DNA of 64,000 bases, from assembly GCF_031882575.1 (NCBI RefSeq), contig NZ_CP134772.1:3739001-3803000 (forward strand), written 5' to 3'. Under the pieces are notes generated by a model, which was given only the letters and a program-made list of their open reading frames with translations, was not told the DNA's origin and made no database searches. The translations under genes and the position numbers were made by a program. Positions 15,188 through 28,200 of this stretch are shown here, piece by piece (position 1 is the first letter of the stretch; each line of letters begins with the position of its first letter). This stretch comes from Pseudomonas sp. VD-NE ins. GTDB lineage: Bacteria; Pseudomonadota; Gammaproteobacteria; Pseudomonadales; Pseudomonadaceae.

Positions 15188-17146
15188 TTAATCCCGCGCC
15201 AACGCCTCAATCGGATCAAGCCGCGAAGCATTCCGCGCCGGCACAAAGCCAAACACAATCCCGATCAACGTCGAACACACCACCGCCGTCAGCACTGACG
15301 CCAGCGAAAACACCATCTCCCATTCCTTGATAAACACCGAAAACAAATGCCCGATGGCATACGACAGGGAAATCCCGATCGCCCCGCCCAACAAACAGAC
15401 CATCACCGCCTCCACCAGAAACTGCTGACGAATGTCCGACTGCCTCGCGCCCACCGCCATGCGAATGCCGATCTCGCGAGTGCGTTCGGTCACCGACACC
15501 AGCATGATGTTCATCACGCCGATGCCGCCAACCACCAGGGAAATCACCGCAATCAGCGACAGCAACAACGCCAGCGAACGGCTGGTTTTCTGCACGGTCT
15601 GCAAGACGCTGTCGAGGTTGTTGGTGAAGAAATCCTTGGTGCCGTGGCGTTGCTGCAACAGTTGAGTGACGTGCTCTTCCACCACTTTGCTCGGCTGGCC
15701 GTCCTTCATGCGCACGCTGATACTGTCCAGATATCGCTGGCCCAACACCCGCCCGGCGGCGGTTTCGTAGGGCACCCAAACGTTGAGGGTCTTGCCCGAG
15801 GCAAACAGGCTTTTATCCTGCGCGGCCACGCCGATCACCGTGCACGGCAGATTGCCGATCAGGATCACTTGGCCCAACGGATCAACATCCTGCCCGAACA
15901 AACGCTGACGGGTGTTGTGATCAATGACCACCACTTGCGCCTGGCGCCGCGCATCGTTTTCGCTGAACGGAATACCCGCCGCCATCTTGATCCCGCGCAC
16001 TTTGAAGTACTGATCGCTGACGCCGTTGACCTGCGCATCCAGGTCGATATTGCGATAGCGCAGCAACAGGCTGCGGCCGATCATCGGCGTGGCGCTGTCG
16101 ACGTAATACAGCTGATTCAGCGCAGTGACATCGGCCGGCGTAAGGGTTTCGATGGCCGCTGCGCGTTTGTCGCCGTAACTGCTGCCGGGATAGACATCGA
16201 TGGTGTTGCTGCCAATCGCGGCGATGTCCTTGAGCACGTAGTTCTTCGCGCCCTCCCCGACCGCCGAAATCGACACCACCGAGGTGATGCCGATGACGAT
16301 GCCGAGCATGGTCAGCAAGGTGCGCATGCGATGGGAAATCAAAGCCACCCAGGCCATGGCGAACGCCTCTTTGAACAGCCCGAGACTGGCGACCAGCCGC
16401 CGTGACGCAGCAGCTTTCGGTGCCACCGATTCTTCGCTGAGCAGGTGCGTGGTGTCGCGTTCGTTGGCGCGGTCGCTGAGGATTTCGCCGTCACTGACTT
16501 CGATGATGCGCTCGGCATTGGCCGCGACTTTCGGGTCGTGAGTCACCAGAATCACCGTGTGCCCCGCCGCGTGCAGCTCTAGGAGGATGCGCATCACCTC
16601 CTTGCCGCTGGCCGTGTCGAGGGCGCCGGTCGGCTCGTCGGCGAGGATCACTTCGCCGCCGTTCATCAAGGCGCGGGCGATACTCACCCGTTGCTGCTGA
16701 CCGCCGGAGAGCTGACTCGGCCGATGCGTCAAATGCCCTTCCAGACCCAGCCGCGCCAACAACTCGCGGGCGCGGGCATGACGCTGAAGCTGCGGCGTAC
16801 CGGCGTAAATCGCCGGCATCTCGACGTTGTGCATCGCGCTCAAATGCGGCAGCAAATGGTAACGCTGGAAGATGAAACCAAAGTAGTCGCGGCGCAGCTC
16901 GGCCAGGGCCTGATTGTCCAGGTCGCGGGTTTCCTGGCCGTTGATCCTGTAGCTACCGGCGGTGGCGTAATCGAGACAACCGAGGATGTTCATCAGCGTC
17001 GATTTGCCCGAGCCGGAGGCGCCAATGATGGCGACCATTTCCCCGGCATTGATCGTCAGGTTGATATTTTTCAGCGCGAGAAATTCGCGGTCGCCGGCGG
17101 TAAAACTGCGGGTGATGCCGGTGAGCTGTAGCAGTGGCTCAGTCAT
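15188..17146 (-). CDS. macB: MacB-type ABC exporter, ATPase plus permease
   Basis: This 652-aa fusion of ABC ATPase and MacB permease shows Walker A at 42-49 (GASGSGKS), signature LSGGQ at 146-150, Walker B ILADE ending at 171 and the switch His203. The C-terminal half has one helix near residue 275, a large MacB periplasmic domain and a final three-helix FtsX-type bundle (SLALLLSLIAVISLVVGG onward). MacB works with the periplasmic adaptor MacA and an outer-membrane channel to expel substrates from the periplasm. In Pseudomonas lipopeptide clusters, macAB-type pairs export the lipopeptide. The gene starts 2 bases after the macA stop, so the two are one transcript. Confidence 0.93.
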   Translation of the reverse strand: MTEPLLQLTGITRSFTAGDREFLALKNINLTINAGEMVAIIGASGSGKSTLMNILGCLDYATAGSYRINGQETRDLDNQALAELRRDYFGFIFQRYHLLPHLSAMHNVEMPAIYAGTPQLQRHARARELLARLGLEGHLTHRPSQLSGGQQQRVSIARALMNGGEVILADEPTGALDTASGKEVMRILLELHAAGHTVILVTHDPKVAANAERIIEVSDGEILSDRANERDTTHLLSEESVAPKAAASRRLVASLGLFKEAFAMAWVALISHRMRTLLTMLGIVIGITSVVSISAVGEGAKNYVLKDIAAIGSNTIDVYPGSSYGDKRAAAIETLTPADVTALNQLYYVDSATPMIGRSLLLRYRNIDLDAQVNGVSDQYFKVRGIKMAAGIPFSENDARRQAQVVVIDHNTRQRLFGQDVDPLGQVILIGNLPCTVIGVAAQDKSLFASGKTLNVWVPYETAAGRVLGQRYLDSISVRMKDGQPSKVVEEHVTQLLQQRHGTKDFFTNNLDSVLQTVQKTSRSLALLLSLIAVISLVVGGIGVMNIMLVSVTERTREIGIRMAVGARQSDIRQQFLVEAVMVCLLGGAIGISLSYAIGHLFSVFIKEWEMVFSLASVLTAVVCSTLIGIVFGFVPARNASRLDPIEALARD

Positions 17147-17148
17147 GC

Positions 17149-18297
17149 TCAGGCCCCCGCCACATTCGTCAGCGGATCACCGATGACCACGCGATCACCT
17201 TCAGCCAGCCCGCCATTGATCTGCACTTTGACGTTGTTGTTGATCCCGGTCTGCACATTGCGCGACTGCGCGTGGCCCTTGGCGTCGAGCACCCGTACCG
17301 GAAAACTGCCATCGGCATTGCGCGGGCCGAGCGCCGCCACCGGCACGGTCAACACAGCCTTGGCGGTGTCGAGGATAATGCGCACCTGCGCGGTCATCGA
17401 AATGCGCAAACGGTGGTCGGGGTTCGGCACCTCGAACAAGGCGTTGTAGAACACCGCGCTGCTTTGCTTCGGCGTACCGGCGGGCGGTGTTTCAAGAAAG
17501 TTCTGTGGTGCCGGGTCCGTGCCGCGCAATTTCGCGTAGTAGCGTTTGTCCTCGCCAAGAATGGTGAAATACACCTCTTGCCCCGGCGCAATGTGGATCA
17601 CATCGGCCTCGGACACCTGCGCCTTGACCGTCATGGTGTCCAGATCCGCCAGTTTCAGCAGGACCGGCGCCAGTTGACTGGCGATCACCGTTTGCCCTTC
17701 CTGTGTCACCACGCCGACCACATCACCATCGATCGGCGCGACAATTCGCGTGTAGGCCAGATTGACTTTGGCCGTGTCGATCTGGATATGCGCGCTTTTG
17801 ATCTGCGCATCCAGCGACATCAGGTTGGCCTGCTGCACCTGATAGTCAGACTCGGCGGTTTCGAAATCCTGGCGCGAGATCGAGGCGTCGTCCTGCAAGT
17901 TCTTGTAACGCTCGTAAATCGCTTTGGTCTGCCTGAGTTGAGCCTGGGTGGCGCGCTTTTGCGCTTGCAGGTTTTCCTCATCAACCTGGGCCTGACGCAG
18001 GGTGTTCTGCAACACCAGCGGATCGATTTCCGCCAGCCATTGGCCCTTCTTCACCTTGTCGCCAACCTTGACCTTGAGCGACTTCAATTGCCCGGACACC
18101 TGCGCGCCGACGTCCACTTGTTTGATGCCTTCGAGCAACCCGGTGGCCAGCACCGCGTTTTCAATATCACTGCGTTCCACCGTGGCGGTCAGGTATTGCG
18201 GCGCCTCGGCCGGTGCCTGCACCGCGTAGAACGCCAATCCCGCCACTGCCACCAACGCCAAACCCATACCGACTTTGCGCAACTTCGACTTTTCCAT
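17149..18297 (-). CDS. macA: MacA-type periplasmic adaptor (membrane fusion protein)
   Basis: This 382-aa adaptor has an N-terminal signal-anchor helix (about residues 8-26). A lipoyl-like half-motif follows (VGAQVSGQLKSLKVKVGDKVKKGQ, split around the hairpin), then an alpha-helical coiled-coil hairpin (~90-180), the second lipoyl half (IVAPIDGDVVG) and beta-barrel domains. I chose the ATG at 18297 over an upstream in-frame TTG at 18309; neither has a clear ribosome site. It should dock MacB to an outer-membrane channel, most likely the NodT/OprM-type protein encoded at 57205-58599 on the other side of the NRPS genes. It follows the last NRPS gene by 66 bases that contain a GC-rich hairpin. 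Confidence 0.92.
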   Translation of the reverse strand: MEKSKLRKVGMGLALVAVAGLAFYAVQAPAEAPQYLTATVERSDIENAVLATGLLEGIKQVDVGAQVSGQLKSLKVKVGDKVKKGQWLAEIDPLVLQNTLRQAQVDEENLQAQKRATQAQLRQTKAIYERYKNLQDDASISRQDFETAESDYQVQQANLMSLDAQIKSAHIQIDTAKVNLAYTRIVAPIDGDVVGVVTQEGQTVIASQLAPVLLKLADLDTMTVKAQVSEADVIHIAPGQEVYFTILGEDKRYYAKLRGTDPAPQNFLETPPAGTPKQSSAVFYNALFEVPNPDHRLRISMTAQVRIILDTAKAVLTVPVAALGPRNADGSFPVRVLDAKGHAQSRNVQTGINNNVKVQINGGLAEGDRVVIGDPLTNVAGA

Positions 18298-18323
18298 AAA
18301 TAACCACAAGTCCGTTCAGGGGT

Positions 18324-18346
18324 GAGCCCGGCTTGACGCCGGGCTC
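18324..18346. terminator. GC-rich hairpin between the last NRPS gene and macA
   Basis: GAGCCCGGC pairs with GCCGGGCTC around a TTGAC loop. No T-run follows in the direction of transcription, so it may act as an mRNA stabiliser or partial attenuator rather than a full terminator. Confidence 0.45.
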
Positions 18347-18363
18347 TGGTAGATAAACAACAA

Positions 18364-19242
18364 TCAGGACACCACTTGCCCGGCCGGCACTTTCAGGCCG
18401 TCATGCCACCACGCCGCGAAACTGAAGACGTTGGGCGCCTTGAGAATCGTGAAGTGGTTGCCCGGCCCGTACCACACCGCCAGATCCGCAACCTGGCGCT
18501 GCCAACCCTCGACCATCGCCGCTTGCTCGCGCTGATTGCCCCACGCATCCAGCGTCGGATCATCGACCAGCGCCAGCCGCACCGGCCCGGTGTAGGCCCG
18601 TTGCGGTTGATAGACCGTGCGCAGTGCTGTGGCGAAGGTGCGAACCGGCCCGTGCATGGCCTGCGCTGACGAACGCGCAGACAACACACCGGCGCGCACC
18701 ATGCCCTCGTGCAACAACCGCATTTGCGTGGTGTCGTCAGCCTCGGCGAATGCCAGCGGCTCGATGCCCAACGACTTGCCGCTGGACAGTTGCAGCGTCT
18801 CGATCAAGCGCTCCAGTGCGGCGGTCGTCGTATACGGTTTGCCCGCCGTGCCGTTGCCGCCCGGGGATTCGCTGTCGATCAGGGTCAACGACGCCACCTC
18901 ACGCCCGGCCACCTGCAACTGCGTCGCCATGGCATGCGCAACCCAACCGCCAAACGAATGGCCGATCAAATGCACCGGGCCTTGCGGATACAGTTGCTCG
19001 ACGGCTTGCAGATAACACGCGGCTGCCGCTTCTACCTGACTGTGCGGCACGCCGTGACCATCCAGGCCACGCGGTTGCAGGCCGTAGATCGGCCACTCCG
19101 GACCGAGCGCTTCGGTCAGGTGAATGAACCCGGTGACACTGTCGCCCGCCCCCGGCACGCAAAAGATCGGCGCATGCCCGGGGTGCCCGCTCTGAATCGT
19201 CAACAGCGGCTGATAGGCCTCTGGTTCCGGAACCTGCGCAGC
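18364..19242 (-). other. NRPS thioesterase domain TE2
   Basis: The second C-terminal thioesterase has an intact GHSFGG elbow (Ser5751) and a PGNHFTILKAP segment with the catalytic His near the end. In arthrofactin synthetase both tandem TEs contribute to release, with the first being essential. Confidence 0.8.
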
Positions 19243-22200
19243 GGCCATCGCCTGACTCAAGGCCTGGCCGAGTGCCTGAATATCCGGGGTTTTCATCATG
19301 CTGCGGTGATCACCCGGGACATCGATGCAGCGCAGCAATCCAGTGGCAACTTTCTTCTCCCAGCCACGGGTTGGATTGGGTTGTGCCTGCCCCGGCATCA
19401 GTGCCTGAGCGCGGAACAAGTGCACTGGCTGACTGGCCGGGCTGACCCGGTAATGCGCCAGCGCCAGGCCATGAGCGGCCTCTCGATCGAAGTAACTCCA
19501 GGCATCCGCCGCCGACAGTGCGGCCAGTTCCGGGTCAGGCAATTGCTGTTCGCAGCAGCGCTGGAACAGTTCATCGAAGGCGATGAGTTCGACTTCAGCC
19601 TCGAGCCTGTCTACGTCAGCCAACGCTGGCAGCCCTTCTTCTCCACGCATCTGCGAACGCGCGCGGCAGTGCTCAAGCAATTGACGCTTGTCGCGATGCG
19701 CGCCGCTCCAGCGGGTTTCATCCTGGCTGGCCGGATGCGGCGCGTAGGTATCGAGCAGGCCGACAAACGCCACCGCCTCATCGAGGCCGAGCAACTGCTG
19801 AGCGATTTCATACGCCAGCAAGCCGCCAAACGACCACCCGGCCAGACGGTACGGCCCATGCGGTTGTACCGAGCGAATAATCCCGACCATCCGCGTGGCC
19901 ATGCACTCAAGGGTGCGCAGTTGCGGCTGGCCGAGTGGCACGCCGGGTAAACCGTAAATCGGAAACTCGCCCTCGATATGCAGGCCCAATGCCGGGAAGT
20001 ACACGTCCCGTCCGCTGAACTCATGGATCAGGAACAGCGCATCGCCGCCCGCGCCCGGCCGCACCACGACCAGTCCTTCCGGATGTTCGGGCGCTTCGCT
20101 GCGCTGACTGAGCAACGCGGCCAGCGCTTCGACACTCGGGCGCTGGAACAGCTCCGCCAGCGTCACCTGTTGCCCCGCACGTTGCAGCAGGTTGACCAGA
20201 CGAATCGCCAGCAGCGAATGCCCGCCCAATTCGAAGAAGTTGTCGTGACGTCCGACCTGCTCGACATTCAACACTTCACCCCAGACCCGCGCCAGCAAGG
20301 TTTCGACCTCGCCTTGAGGTGCTTCGTAATGTCGGCTGAGTACCGCGTCGAGACCCGGTGCCGGCAGCGCCTGACGATCGATCTTGCCGTTGGGACTCAA
20401 CGGCAGAACCTCGAGCGCGACAAACGCGCCCGGCACCATGTACTCGGGCAACTGCTCGAGGATGAATGCGCGCAACGTGTCGATAGCGGGCGCAGCAATG
20501 CCCTCGCGCAGAGTGAAATACGCCACCAGACGCTCGTCGCGCATCAGCACGACCACCTCGCGTACACCCGGGTGCCGGATCAAACGCGCTTCAATTTCAC
20601 CGAGTTCCAGGCGCAAGCCGTGCAGCTTGACCTGGAAGTCATTGCGCCCGAGGAACTCAAGGTTGCCGTCGGCGCGGTAACGCACCAGATCGCCGGTGCG
20701 GTACAAGCGATCACCGGCCACGAACGGACTGTCGATAAAGCGCTCGGCCTGCATCTGCGGCAGTCCCATGTAACCGCGCGCCACGCCGATACCGCCGATG
20801 TGCAACTGGCCAATAACGCCCAGCGGCACCGGTTGGTCATGCGCATCGAGCACATACAGACGGGTGTTGCAGATGGCCTTGCCGATCGGCAATTCCGACG
20901 TTGGCACCGGCATATGTGGTTCCAGTGTCCATGCCGTGCTGTCGACCGTGGCTTCGGTCGGGCCATACACGTTATGCAGGCGCACCCACGGCAGGTGCTG
21001 GCGCACGGCAGCGGCCAGTGCCGCCGTGAGTTCGCCGCCACCACAGAAAATATCGCTGAGGCTGGTGCATTCACTGACCTCCTGCAGCTCAACAAACTGC
21101 TGCAACAGCGCCGGCACAAACTTGACCACGGTAATCCGTTGCTGACGAATCACTTGCGCCAGATACGCCGGCTCCCGATGACCGCCCGGCCGTGCCAGTA
21201 CCAGGCGTACGCCGGCCGTCAGCGGCCAGAAGAACTCCCACACCGATCCGTCGAAACTGAATGGCGCTTTCTGCAACAGCGCGCCGTCTGTGGTCGGTGG
21301 GCAAATCTGCGAGCCCCAATGCACCAGATTGCACAAGCCACGGTGTTCGAGCATCACGCCTTTCGGTGTGCCGGTCGAACCCGAGGTGTAGATCATGTAC
21401 GCCAGATTCGAAGACGTCAGGCCAGACACCTGCGGATTGCGTTCCGACTGGTCATGCCAAGTGCATTGATCAAAGTCGATCAACGCCGTCTCACTCTCAA
21501 CGAACAACGATCGGGTGGCTGTGTGGACCAGCACCGCCACCGGCGCGCAGTCCCTGAGCATAAAGTCCAGGCGCTCCGCCGGGTAAGCCGGATCCAGCGG
21601 CACATAGGCACCACCGGCCTTGAGAATACCGAGCAGCCCCACCACCAGATCGAGTCCGCGCTCGACGCACAACGCCACCCGCGCATCCGGCCCCACGCCC
21701 TGCTCGCGCAGGTGATGCGCGAGGCGGTTGGCACGGGCATTCAGCTCGCGATAGGTCAGGCTGTGTTCGCCCGACTGTACGGCGATGGCGTCCGGCTGAC
21801 GCTGCACCTGCGCTTCGAACTGGCTTTGGATCGGTTGCTCGACCGGGCAATCGACTTGCGTCGCGTTGAAGTCGCCGAGCAAGCGCTGCTGTTCATCCGC
21901 CGCGAGCAGGTTGACTTGCGCCAACACCACTTGGTCATCGCTGACCAGCGCCGCCAGCAAGCGCTGCAAGTAACCGGTAAAACGTTGCACGGTCGACTCA
22001 TCGAACAACGCCGTGGCGTAGCGCAGCGCGCCACGGATTCCTTGCGGGTTTTCCCCCAGGCTCAGCGACAGGTCGAACTTCACAAAGTGATTTTCCCCTG
22101 CCAGGCCTTCCAGCGTCAGCCCGCCCAACGCCAGGGCGGGCGCGACGCTGCTGTCCCAGCTCACCAGCGTCTGGAACAACGGTGTGTGGGAAAGGCTGCG

Positions 22201-25200
22201 CACCGGCCGGGTGATTTCCACCACGTGTTCGAACGGCAGATCCTGATGCGCCTGTGCAGCCAGGGTCTGCGCCTTGACCCGCGCCAGCAGCGCTGCACCG
22301 GTCAGATCACCCGAGGTATCGACGCGCAGCGCAAGCGTGTTGACGAACATGCCGATCAACCCTTCTGTCTCGGCGCGGGTACGGTTGGCCACCGGCGAGC
22401 CAATGACCACATCGGATTGCCCGGACAGGCGCGCGAGCAACATTGCCCAGGCGCTCATGAGCACCATGTACGGCGTCACGGCGTGACGCTGACACAACGC
22501 CTTGAGACCGGCGCTGGTCTGCTCGTCCAGCACGATCTCGACACTGCCGCCGCAATGATCCTGTTGCGCCGGACGCGGGCGGTCGGTTGGCAGGCTCAAC
22601 AATACCGGGGCGCCGGCCAGGGTCTGCTGCCAGTAATCGCTCTGGCGCTGCAGCACCTCGCCGCTGAGCCAGCGACGTTGCCAAACCGCATAATCCGCGT
22701 ATTGCAGGGCCAGAGGCGGCAGCGGATCGTCCTCACCGAGGCTGAACGCCTGATACACCGCCATCAGTTCGCGGGTCAGCACGCCCATCGACCAGCCGTC
22801 AGAAATGATGTGATGCATCGTCAGCAACAGCACATGATGATCATCGGCCAGACGCACCAGCCGACCGCGAATCAACGGGTCGTCCTGCAAGTTGAACGGC
22901 CCGCGCGCTTCAGCGTCGACCAAAGCACGCAAGGCCTCCTCGGTCTGCGGCTGTTGCCGCCAATCTTCCTCAATCAGCGTCAGGCCACTGTCGACCGAGG
23001 CGATCAGCACCTGTGCTTCGTCGTTCAGTTGGGTGAACCGACTGCGCAGGGTTTCGTGACGAGCGACGATCCGCGCCAATGCCCGTTGCAGTGCCACGGC
23101 GTCGAGTCGGCCACGCAGGTGCAAGCCCAGAGGAATGTTGTAGGCGGTGTTGCCGCCGTCCATCTGCGCGAGGAACCACAAGCGTTGCTGGGCGAAGGAC
23201 AACGGCAGCGCCTGATCGCGCGGCGCTGGCAGAATCTGCGGCAAGCTGCTGCGTTCGGCCTGACTCAACACTTCGGCGACCGCCGCCAGTTCCGCGTTGG
23301 CAAACAGATCAGCCAGCGCCAGTTCCACACCCAATTGCTGGCGCACCTGGGAGAGCATGCGCATGGCCAGCAATGAATGGCCGCCGAGTTCGAAGAAGTT
23401 GTCATGGCGACCGACCTGTTCGACCTGCAACACCTCGGCCCAGACCTGCGCCAGGCTTGCTTCGAGTGGATTGGCCGGTGCCTCGTAGGCCCGACTGAGC
23501 AGCGCCTCCTGGGTCGGTGCCGGCAGCGCCTTGCGATCGACCTTGCCGTTGTTGTTCAGCGGCAACACCTCGAGTTGCACCCAGGCCGTCGGCAGCATGT
23601 ATTCCGGCAGACGGGCATGCAATTGCGCGTTCAGTTCGGCACTGTCCAACAGTCCCTCGTGCGCCGTGTAGTACGCCACCAGACGCGGGCTGTCCTGACC
23701 GTCACGGCGCGCCAGCACCACCGCTTCCTTGATCCCCGGGCAGTTCAACAGGCGGTTTTCGATTTCCCCCAGTTCGATGCGGAAGCCACGGATCTTCACC
23801 TGATCGTCGTTACGCCCGATGCAGTCAAGTTGCCCCGGTGCCAGCCAGCGCGCGAGGTCGCCGGTGCGATAGAGCAACGCACCAGGCGTTTCGCTGAACG
23901 GATCGCGGAGGAACTTCTCGGCGGTCAGATCCGGCCGGTTCAGGTAACCCAGCGCCACGCCCTGCCCGCCGATGTACAACTCGCCGGTGACGCCCATCGG
24001 CACCGGTTGCTGATACGTGTCGAGCACATACACCTGCGTGTTGCCGATCGGCCCGCCAATCGGCACGCTGTCGGCGTTTTCCGGCACTTCACGCACTTCG
24101 AATGTCGTGGCGTACGTGGTGGTTTCGGTCGGACCGTAGCAATGCACGATGCGCAATGCCGGGGCCTCGGCCAGCAGTCGCCGGAACGCCGCCGGATCGC
24201 CACGCTCACCGCCGCACAGCAGCATCCGCAGGCCCTTGAGCGCCTGCGGAATCAGTTGCACGTACTGGTTGAACAGCGCGGTGGTGACAAACAGGATCGT
24301 CGCGCCACTGGCACTCAGTTCGCGACCAAAGGCATTCGGATCGAGCAAGGTTTGATGGTCAATGATCACCACGCGACCGCCATTGAGCAGCGGGCCCCAG
24401 ATGTCCATGGTGCTCGCATCGAACGCCGGATTCGAGGCGAAGACCACACGATCCTGTGCCTTGAAATCGGCGTAACCATTATTAAGCACCAAGCGGCCGA
24501 TGCCCCGGTGCGGCACCATTACCCCTTTCGGCGTGCCGGTGGAACCCGAGGTGTACATGATGTAAGCCAGCGCCTCGGAGGACTGCAGCAGGTTGGGGTT
24601 GTGCGTCGGCTGTCCGCTGAGGGTCAGCGTGTCGAGGTCGATACGCGGTGCGGCGTAGTCGATGACTTCGCTGCTGAGGGTCAACAGCGCCACCGCCTGA
24701 CAGTCCTCGACCATGAACGCCTGGCGCTCGGTCGGCGCATTGATGTCCAGCGGCACATAGGCTGCCGCACATTTAGCGATGGCCAGTTGCGCGACCAGCA
24801 GCTCCAGCGAACGCGGTAACAGGATCGCCACGTGATCGCCCGGTTGCACGCCGTGAGCGATCAGGTGATGGGCCAAGCGATTGGCCTGAGCGTTCAGCTC
24901 AAAGTAGCTCAGTGAATGTGCGCCATGCACCGCCGCCACAGCTTTGGGATGCGCAGCTGCCTGCTGTTGGAAAACCCCGTGTACGGTCAGTGTCTGCGGG
25001 TAGTCATGCGCGGTGGCGTTGAAGTCGTACAGCAAGCGCTGGCGCTCATCGTTTGTCAGCAATGGAACACGTTCCAGCACCGTTTGATCATCGGCAACCA
25101 TCGCTTCGAGCAGGCGCTCGAAGTAACCGATGTAACGCGCAATCGTCTGCGCATCGAACAATGCAGTGGCGTAATTCAGCGTGCCACGAATCACCCCGCT

Positions 25201-28200
25201 GACCTCACCCAGTGTCAGCGTCAGGTCAAACTTGGCAACCTCGCCCGGCCCCGCAACGCCCTCCAGGGTCAGCTCACCCAACGCCAGTTGCGGGCCGACG
25301 CTGCTGTCCCAGTTCAGTGTGGTCTGGAACAACGGGCTGTGCGCCAGACTGCGCACCGGTCGGGCGATTTCCACCACTTGTTCAAACGGCAAATCCTGAT
25401 GCGCTTGCGCCTCCAGTGTCCGCGCCTTTACCCGCGCCAGCAGCGCTTCGACACTCGGCGCGTCCGAGGTGTCGATGCGCAAAGCGAGTGTGTTGACGAA
25501 CATGCCGATCAAGCCTTCGATTTCAGCGCGGCTGCGGTTGGCCACCGGCGCACCGATCACCACATCGGTCTGCCCGGACAGACGACTCATCAGCAGCGCC
25601 CAGGCGCTCGTCAAGGTCATGAACAGGGTCGCGCCGTGACGCTGGCTCAACGCTTTGAGGCCAGTGCTCAAGCGTTCGTCCAGCAACACCTCGACGTGGC
25701 TGCCGGCATAGTCCTGTTGTGCCGGTCGCGGGCGATCGGTGGGCAACGTCAACAAGGCCGGCGCGCCCTTGAGGGCCTGCTGCCAATAGTCGCTTTGCCG
25801 CTGCAGCACTTCACCGCTGAGCCACTGACGCTGCCACACGGCGTAGTCGCCGTATTGCAGGGTCAATGGCGGCAGCGGATCAGGCTGACCGTGGCTGAAC
25901 GCTTGATACAACGCCATCAACTCAGCGGTCAGCACGCCCATCGACCAGCCATCGGCAACGATGTGATGCACGGTCAACAGCAACACATGATGATCGTCGG
26001 CCAGGCGCACCAACCGCCCGCGAATCAACGGATCGTTGTGCAGATCAAACGCTGTCGAGGCTTCCTGCGCCATCAATCCCTGCAAAGTCTGTTCGGCATG
26101 CAGCTGTTGACGCAGGTCGTCAACGCGCAACAGCAAACCGCTGTCGACCGGGGCAATCGCCACGTGGGCGCTGTCGTCGAAGCTGATGAAACGGCTGCGC
26201 AGGGTTTCGTGGCGGGCAACGATTTGCGCCAGCGCCGCTTGCAGGGCATCGATGTCAAGTCGACCGCGCAGACGCAGGCCAATGGGGATGTTGTACGCCG
26301 AGTTGCCACCCGTCATCTGCGCCAGGAACCACAGGCGTTGTTGGGCGAAGGACATCGGCAACGGTTGATCACGCGGTGCCGGCACAATGTCCGGTAGCAC
26401 GCTACGCCCGGCACGATTCAATACTTCAGCGACTGCGCGCAACTGCGCGTCGGCAAACAGGTCACTCAGCGCCAGTTCGACGCCGAGGCGCTGACGGATC
26501 AGCGAGACCATGCGCATCGCCAACAGCGAATGACCGCCGAGTTCGAAGAAATGATCATGACGGCCGACCTGCTCGACTTGCAGAACTTCGGCCCAGATCT
26601 GCGCCAGTGCGGTTTCCAGTTGGCCTTGCGGCACCTCGTATTCGCGGGTCGGCAGCGCGGCCAGATCCGGTTTCGGCAACGCCTTGCGGTCGACCTTGCC
26701 ATTGGCGGTCAGCGGCAAAGCTTCGAGCCGGACAAACGCTGCCGGCACCATGTAGTCCGGCAACTGCGCCAGCAGCTGCTCGCGCAACTCGCCCAGCGCC
26801 AGTGGCTCGGCCCCCGCCTGTTCGGTGAAGTACGCCACCAGTCGCGGTTGACCGGGTTGGTCCTCGCGGGCCAGCAACACCGCTTCGTTGATCCCGGGGA
26901 GCTGATTGAGCCGGGTCTCGATCTCGCCCAATTCAATGCGCATGCCACGGATTTTCACCTGGTCGTCGTTACGCCCCAAATAGTCTAGCGAGCCATCTTC
27001 GCGCCAGCGGGCAAGGTCACCGGTGCGGTACATGCGCGCATTCGGCGTGCGGCTGAACGGGTCGTGCAGGAAGCGCTCGGCAGTCAGATCGGCGCGGTTC
27101 AGATAACCCCGGGCGACGCCCGCGCCACCGACGTACAACTCGCCCATGACGCCCATTGGTACCGGACGTTGCTGCTCGTCGAGCAAGTAAATAAAGGCGT
27201 TAGCCACTGGTTTGCCGATGTGCAATGCCGCGCCGACTTCAATGCGGCCCGAAGTGGCAACCACGGTGGCCTCGGTAGGGCCGTAGTTGTTGATCACGGC
27301 GAAGCGCTGGTCGCGGTTGAACTGGCGCAAGCGGTCGCCACCAATCAACAAGGTGCGCAAAGTCGGGTGATCGAAGTTCTGGCTGAACGCGTATTCAGCA
27401 ATCGGCGTTGGCAGGAAGCTCACATCCAGTGGTTGCCCGCGCCACCATTCGAGCAACGCGTCGATGTCTTCGCTGCCGTCATGGGTCGGCGCCAAGTGCA
27501 AGGTCGCGCCCACACACAGGGCCGGCCAGACTTCCCACGCCATCGCATCAAAGCCAAACCCGGCAAGGCTTGAGGTGTGGCTGCCGGCGCGCAGGTCGAA
27601 CGCTTCACAGTGCCAGTCGACCAGATTGGACAGCGTCTGATGCTCGACCATGACGCCTTTGGGCAGACCGGTCGAACCCGAGGTGTAAATCACGTAGGCC
27701 AAATGCGCAGCGCTCAGCCCCGGCACCGCAGGATTGTGCTGCGCCTGCGCCGGCCATGCGCACAGGTCGACATCGATCACTGGCACGGTCAGCAGTGGCA
27801 GTCTTTCGTGCAGATCGCTTTGCGTGAGCACCGCGACCGGCGCACTGTCGCCGAGCAAATAGCCGATCCGCTCAGCGGGATGCGCCGGATCGATCGGCAC
27901 ATAGCCGGCGCCAGCCTTGAGAATGGCCACCAGACCGACCAGCGTATCCAGACCGCGGCGGGCGACGATGGCCACACGGTCATCGGCTTTCACCCCGATG
28001 GCGATCAAGTGATGCGCCAACGCATTGGCCTGACGATTGAGCTGCAAGTAAGTCAGCGGCTGCTCGGCAAACACCGCTGCCACAGCCTGCGGATGCTCGG
28101 CGACCTGCGCCTCGAAGCGTTGGGCAATCGTCAGCCCGCGCGGGTAGCCGGCCTCGGTCGTGTTGAAACGCACCAGCAACTGTTCGCGCTCGGATACCGG

